Below, one piece after another: positions 15,714-19,359 of a DNA stretch of 19,359 nucleotides. This DNA comes from JADJYF01 sp043782755 (GTDB lineage Bacteria; Pseudomonadota; Gammaproteobacteria; Ga0077536): NCBI GenBank assembly GCA_043782755.1, contig JAYWAC010000032.1:1-19359 (forward strand), read 5' to 3'. Position 1 is the first letter of the stretch. Each line of letters begins with the position of its first letter. Below the pieces are notes generated by a model, which worked only from the letters and a program-made list of their open reading frames with translations, was not told where the DNA came from and searched no databases. The translations under genes and the position numbers were made by a program.

Positions 15714-17606
15714 TCAATGACGCGGTGGCGGCTTTTCGAAGCGGCGCTCACCGTCCTTGCCAATCACCAGACTCAGACTATCGATGGTGAGACGATCGCG
15801 ACCATCACGCTTGGATCGGTACAAGGCTTCGTCAGCACGACGGATCACATCCTGTGCCGAGGCGCGATGACCACGCGGATGAAAGACTGACACGCCTATG
15901 CTCGCGCTGATGTGCTTCTCACCGATGCGGATCTCGCGGATCCGGCCGAGCAGACGCTCGCCATACTCACGCGCCGCCAGCGCATCCGCATGGGGCATCA
16001 CGATCAGGAATTCCTCGCCGCCATAACGACCGACCACGTCGGCGCCGCGCACCGAGTCGGCCAAGGTCTGCGACACTTCTTCCAACACATGATCACCAAG
16101 CTGGTGCCCGAAGGTGTCGTTCAACTGTTTGAAGTTGTCGATGTCCAGCATCACGGTCGCGATCGGAAACTCGTAGCGCTGACTCTGGTGCAGCAATTGC
16201 TCCAGCAACTCGATGGCCGTGCTGTGGTTGTAGAGGCCGGTCAGACTGTCGCGCACCGCCAGTTCTGACAGTTCGCGATTGCGCTCTTCGAGTTCGCAGG
16301 TGCGGCTCTGCACCATCGCTTCGAGATTGGTGTTGAGTGCGGCAAGATCGGCATTGGCGGACGCGATCTGTGCCGCGCGCGCGCGCTCTAGATTCCATAG
16401 CCGCTCCGACAAGCCAACCGCCAGCGCGACGAATTCGCCCAGCGAGCCAAGATAGATGCCGTTCGCGGTCCATGGGGAAGTCGCAATTGCACCGACCATG
16501 TCGAGCAGCGTGAAACTCATGCCCAGCAGGAAGGCCAGCCAACCAAACAACAGATAGCCGGCGATACGATCTCCCTGCCGCCACGCCTGCACGCATCCCC
16601 ATAGTGCTACCGGCCCCAGCACCGCCGAGGTAATCATCATGATGGTCACGCCTAGCGCGCCGTGATGGAACACGTGCACACCCATGCCGATGGCACTGGC
16701 CGCCGCCGCCAGCGCGTACAAGAGCTCGCACGACGGCGTCACTTCGGGCAGGTTCAAAAAGCTACGCGCGAACAAGATGCCGGTGACATTGCTGAGCGCG
16801 AGCAGGGCGGCCGGCAGAATCTGTTCGGCGAGCGGCGCGTTCGGCCACAGGAACTGCATGGCATAACCATCCGCCGCACATACCAGTAACACGAGGGTCA
16901 CCAGATACTGGCAGTAATAGGCGTAGGCGACATTGCGCACCAGCGCGAACAACACCAGTGCGCATAGCGCTAAGCCGGCCATGAAGCCGACATAGGCGCC
17001 GCGCAAGTAGTTCTCCGAGGCGCTCTCGGTGCGAAACGTCGCGCTGTCCATCAATTCCAAGGGCAGCGAGATGGCACCGGTAGCGCTGCTTACCCGCATG
17101 TAGTAGGTGATGGTTTCACCGGCCTTGGCATCGAGCAGAAAGGCGAAGCCGCGATAAGCGACCGCACGCGTGACGAAGGCATGGGCGTCGCCCGTCAGCA
17201 CATGGGTCAACGTGCCCGCAGCGCTTACCGCATAGAAATCGATGTTGTCGATCAGCGGCCTGGCCACCACCACCACCGGTGGTGCGGTGTCGGCGGCATC
17301 GTAGTGTATGGAGAAACGGACCCAGACTTCGGCATCGGTGAAACCGAAGTTGGTGTTACTGCGATAGGCGGGTACGAATTCGGCGTCGTGGCGCCCGGCC
17401 AGCACCGCCTTGGTGGTGAGCGCGCGCGCGCCGTCGACCAGCACGGCGTAACGGCCGTTCATGTCGATGTGTCCGGCACTGTTAGCTGGCCACTTAAGCG
17501 GTGTCAGCCCGTCAGCCCACGCACTGCCCGTCAGCAGCAGCGCGCACAGCGCGAGCAGCCACCGCCAAGCCGGAACGTGGCTGGCGTTGGAAGTGTAGCG
17601 ATACAT
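15714..17606 (-). CDS. Membrane diguanylate cyclase with 7TMR-DISM sensor
   Basis: This 630-residue protein should make cyclic di-GMP from two GTP at the inner membrane. A signal or anchor helix (about 14-31) leads to a periplasmic sensor domain at about 35-185, of the 7TMR-DISM extracellular type. Seven membrane helices follow, at about 203-402. A coiled-coil linker at 405-450 joins a GGDEF domain at 450-612. The GGDEF domain has DSLTGLYN (453-460), D488 in LDIDNFK, and an active GGEEF motif at 529-533. RGAD at 520-523, five residues before GGEEF, is an intact product-inhibition I-site. The gene appears monocistronic, convergent with the cytochrome-porin and divergent from the small exported protein gene. 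No EAL domain is present. The signal sensed is unknown; carbohydrate-like ligands are proposed for this sensor family. Confidence 0.94.
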   Translation of the reverse strand: MYRYTSNASHVPAWRWLLALCALLLTGSAWADGLTPLKWPANSAGHIDMNGRYAVLVDGARALTTKAVLAGRHDAEFVPAYRSNTNFGFTDAEVWVRFSIHYDAADTAPPVVVVARPLIDNIDFYAVSAAGTLTHVLTGDAHAFVTRAVAYRGFAFLLDAKAGETITYYMRVSSATGAISLPLELMDSATFRTESASENYLRGAYVGFMAGLALCALVLFALVRNVAYAYYCQYLVTLVLLVCAADGYAMQFLWPNAPLAEQILPAALLALSNVTGILFARSFLNLPEVTPSCELLYALAAAASAIGMGVHVFHHGALGVTIMMITSAVLGPVALWGCVQAWRQGDRIAGYLLFGWLAFLLGMSFTLLDMVGAIATSPWTANGIYLGSLGEFVALAVGLSERLWNLERARAAQIASANADLAALNTNLEAMVQSRTCELEERNRELSELAVRDSLTGLYNHSTAIELLEQLLHQSQRYEFPIATVMLDIDNFKQLNDTFGHQLGDHVLEEVSQTLADSVRGADVVGRYGGEEFLIVMPHADALAAREYGERLLGRIREIRIGEKHISASIGVSVFHPRGHRASAQDVIRRADEALYRSKRDGRDRLTIDSLSLVIGKDGERRFEKPPPRH

Positions 17607-17865
17607 TTCTTATGTCACCGGGGCCAGCAGTGTTTGGGCTGACCGCAGTTTATTGTTGGCGATTATGCCGCTAGGGTACGGCGGCCCCAGGCGGCCGTCC
17701 AGCGCAAGCATCGGTCAACACACGCAAGCGCTCGAATCGATACGAGCGCTACCCCGATAGGCGGTTCTTGATCATCGGCTATTGGCGTTAGAGTGCACGC
17801 TCATGCACCGTTGCACACCAGACTGAGTGCGCGGGCCGCGCCCTCCATCCACAAAGGAATCCGAT
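17607..17865. promoter_or_regulatory. Divergent intergenic region
   Basis: This 259-nt region lies between the diguanylate cyclase and the small exported protein. The word TGCAC occurs three times close together (17794, 17804 and 17812), in the half-site also seen in the palindrome at 14126. AAAGGA, about 8 nt before the ATG at 17866, is a good ribosome site. No clear sigma-70 pair was found. Confidence 0.4.
17727..17750. promoter_or_regulatory. 8-bp perfect inverted repeat
   Basis: AGCGCTCG (17727-17734) and CGAGCGCT (17743-17750) are separated by AATCGATA. The arms are 16 bp centre to centre, about one and a half helical turns. It lies between two divergent genes with no transcript expected to end there, so an operator is more likely than a terminator. 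Confidence 0.4.
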
Positions 17866-18336
17866 ATGACGAGATTGCTCGCGCTCGCCCTGCTTTTTGC
17901 TTTCAGTTTTGGCGCCAGTGCCGAAGGTAAGAACACCGTTCCCGACTACCGCGCGCGCGGCAAACAGACACTCGATGTCATCACTGGCGGTACCACGGCC
18001 AAGACCCTGGCCGGCATTGCGGAAACGTCACCCGACCTCGCGCAATGGATAACGGACTTCGCCTATGGCCAGGTGGTGTCGCGGCCGCAACTCGATCTCT
18101 GCACACGCGAACTGGTGACCGTCGCCTCATTGACTACCCAGGGCAATGCCACCCGCCAGCTCACTGCCCACGTCAACGGCGCGCTGAACGCCGGCTGCAA
18201 ACCGGAAGCGGTCGTGGAAGTCGTGACTCAGATGGCAGTGTATGCCGGCTTTCCGGCTGCGCTGAATGGCATTGCGGTGGTGAAGGATGTTTTTGCCGAG
18301 CGCAGCATCACGCCGGAGCAGGCGAAGCAGCAGTAA
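17866..18336 (+). CDS. Exported carboxymuconolactone-decarboxylase-like protein
   Basis: The protein has 156 residues from the ATG at 17866, chosen because AAAGGA lies about 8 nt upstream and a signal peptide (1-19, cleavage ASA-EG) begins there. An earlier in-frame ATG at 17827 would bury the signal. Residues about 50-150 match the carboxymuconolactone decarboxylase / AhpD fold: RELVTVASLTTQGN, LTAHVNGALNAGC with a conserved His, and a final MAVYAGFPAALNGI block. The redox CxxC of AhpD is absent, so peroxidase activity is unlikely. Members of this family are usually cytoplasmic; a signal peptide is notable. Its substrate is unknown, and no aromatic-degradation genes lie beside it. Confidence 0.85.
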   Translation: MTRLLALALLFAFSFGASAEGKNTVPDYRARGKQTLDVITGGTTAKTLAGIAETSPDLAQWITDFAYGQVVSRPQLDLCTRELVTVASLTTQGNATRQLTAHVNGALNAGCKPEAVVEVVTQMAVYAGFPAALNGIAVVKDVFAERSITPEQAKQQ

Positions 18337-18356
18337 GTAAGCTATACCCCTATCAC

Positions 18357-18447
18357 CATTGTGGGGCCGACTTCAGTCGGACATTCAAAGACGCTCTGCG
18401 GACATGCGCTCTGGAAGGAATGTCCGACGGAAGTCGGACCCACAATG
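18357..18447. repeat. Inverted REP pair (REPIN-like element)
   Basis: Two 30-nt arms (18357-18386 and 18418-18447) are inverted copies that match at 28 of 30 positions, around a 31-nt spacer. Each arm is itself a REP: a GTGGG head followed by a small palindrome (CCGAC-TTCA-GTCGG in the left arm). This head-to-head pair is the form of REPINs, which are moved by REP-associated tyrosine transposases (RAYTs). No such gene is in the window. The element lies 20 nt after the stop of the exported protein gene. Confidence 0.75.
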
Positions 18448-18495
18448 AACTGGCAGGGGGCTGAGGGCAGAGAAGATTTCCCGGCTCACAAACAC

Positions 18496-18519
18496 AGAGG
18501 CCGCCCGGGGGCGGCCTCT
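18496..18519. terminator. Strong hairpin terminator
   Basis: AGAGGCCGCC (18496-18505) and GGCGGCCTCT (18510-18519) form a perfect 10-bp GC-rich stem with a CGGG loop. It ends 22 nt from the stop of the minus-strand HyuB-like gene. The minus strand continues GTGTTTGTG, a weak T-rich tail. It can serve both flanking genes. Confidence 0.75.
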
Positions 18520-18540
18520 ACGCTCATTGGTTAAACCAAC

Positions 18541-19359
18541 TCACGCCGCGCTACGCATCTCCGCGCGCAACTGAGTGGTGGCTGCTTCGTCGACCGTCAT
18601 GGTCTTTTCGTCGATCACCACACCATATTGCCGCCGCGCCGCCGCTAGCGAGACGTATTCATCGAGCACGTCGTCCAGCACTGTCGCCGTGCTGCGCTCC
18701 AAGGCGCTGCCCCAACCACCGCCGCCGGTCGACTCGAACATGAAGGTCTCACCATAGTGGAACGGCACGCTCGCCAGCAGCGGGCTCTTCCAGCCACCCT
18801 TGCCGTCGAGACCGCCGATCACTTCGCGTGAGCCATCGGTGTGGATCTTGGTCTGGCGCTGCACGTCGGAACGCGCGCCGCCGTTCACACCGGGGCTGCC
18901 TTCGAGTGTGCGTGCCGATTCCATCGACAACTCGCCATCGGCGAGATAACGCACCTTAAACACCGCGCCCAGGCCACCGCGGAATTTGCCTGGGCCACCA
19001 CTGTCGGTACGCAGCTCGAACGCCTCATAGGCTATCGGGAACAACAGTTCGGCCGTTTCGGCCGGCATGTTCATGCAATTGCCGAGCGCGTCTTCCGTGA
19101 CGTTCATGCCGTCACCAAACGGCGTGCCACCCCAGCCACCGGCCGGCAGATCGGAGAACACATTGCTCGAACCATCGGGCGCCACCACCGATGATACGAA
19201 CCAGTTGCACTCGGCATTGGTCGAGCCGGTGATCTTCTCCGGACAAGCCTTGGCCAGCGCCTGCCAGATCGCACTGGTGATCTTTGACGAGGTCAAGGTT
19301 GTGCAACCGATGGTCGGTGCCGGCCACTTGGCGTTCAACCAGCAGTTGTCCGGCAACTT
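18541..19359 (-). CDS. Hydantoinase B / 5-oxoprolinase-family subunit, C-terminal part
   Basis: Only the last 273 or so codons are in the window; the frame is open to the right edge, so the start is missing. The family (PF02538, HyuB/AcxB-like) forms ATP-dependent complexes with an HyuA-type subunit that act on hydantoins, 5-oxoproline or acetone-type substrates. The family signature is clear: GGWGGTPFGDG, then ETAELLFPI, ELRTDSGGPGKFRGGLG, and PFHYGETFMFESTGGGGWG near the end. Full-length members have about 550-600 residues, so roughly half is seen. The final residues (about 225-271) are the usual C-terminal helical tail. The gene ends 22 nt before a strong hairpin. The substrate cannot be chosen from this part, and the partner gene would lie outside the window. 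Confidence 0.9.
   Translation of the reverse strand, partial: KLPDNCWLNAKWPAPTIGCTTLTSSKITSAIWQALAKACPEKITGSTNAECNWFVSSVVAPDGSSNVFSDLPAGGWGGTPFGDGMNVTEDALGNCMNMPAETAELLFPIAYEAFELRTDSGGPGKFRGGLGAVFKVRYLADGELSMESARTLEGSPGVNGGARSDVQRQTKIHTDGSREVIGGLDGKGGWKSPLLASVPFHYGETFMFESTGGGGWGSALERSTATVLDDVLDEYVSLAAARRQYGVVIDEKTMTVDEAATTQLRAEMRSAA

Noticed and set aside
18357..18447. CRISPR repeat or simple transcription terminator
   Set aside because: There are only two arms, in inverted orientation, with the GTGGG head and internal palindrome of REPs and no T-run.

Overview
This window looks like chromosomal DNA of a high-GC proteobacterium, most likely a gammaproteobacterium. The grounds are malate synthase G, a 7TMR-DISM diguanylate cyclase, outer-membrane beta-barrels and REP-type palindromes. 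No 16S rRNA or other taxonomic marker is present, so finer placement is not possible. No tRNA, rRNA, insertion sequence, phage gene or CRISPR array was seen.

Region 1 (about 72-11329, minus strand) is a tight seven-gene operon read from right to left. In order of transcription it encodes a pentaheme cytochrome c (9599-11329), an outer-membrane porin (7965-9602), two tandem paralogous pentaheme cytochromes of the c554 type (6613-7962 and 5227-6585), a large cytoplasmic FAD/NAD(P)-cNMP-cNMP-4x[4Fe-4S] fusion protein (2809-5220), a membrane protein with a diheme cytochrome b ligand pattern (1827-2762), and an FHA-transmembrane-decaheme cytochrome c (135-1820). Gaps run from a 4-nt overlap to about 46 nt. 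Together the products contain 25 predicted c hemes, two predicted b hemes, four predicted [4Fe-4S] clusters and one FAD. They could form a continuous wire: NAD(P)H / FAD / Fe-S in the cytoplasm, diheme b and decaheme c at the inner membrane, pentaheme carriers in the periplasm, and a porin in the outer membrane. Regulatory domains (two cNMP-binding, one FHA) are built into the redox proteins themselves. I think this is the candidate undescribed system. Direction of electron flow and the terminal donor or acceptor cannot be read from the sequence.

Region 2 (11330-15614): an intergenic leader of about 300 nt, then malate synthase G (11628-13880, minus), then on the plus strand a monoheme cytochrome fused to a beta-barrel (14238-15614), resembling the Cyc2 superfamily. 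Its promoter region has a consensus -10, a perfect 15-nt palindrome where the -35 should be, and a hairpin in the 5' leader. A second outer-membrane electron-transfer protein next to the conduit operon supports an extracellular electron-transfer theme.

Region 3 (15615-19359): convergent terminator-like hairpins, a membrane diguanylate cyclase (15714-17606, minus), a divergent intergenic region with an 8-bp inverted repeat, a small exported carboxymuconolactone-decarboxylase-like protein (17866-18336, plus), an inverted REP pair (REPIN-like, 18357-18447), a strong hairpin terminator (18496-18519), and the C-terminal part of a hydantoinase B / 5-oxoprolinase-family protein running off the right edge (18541-19359, minus).
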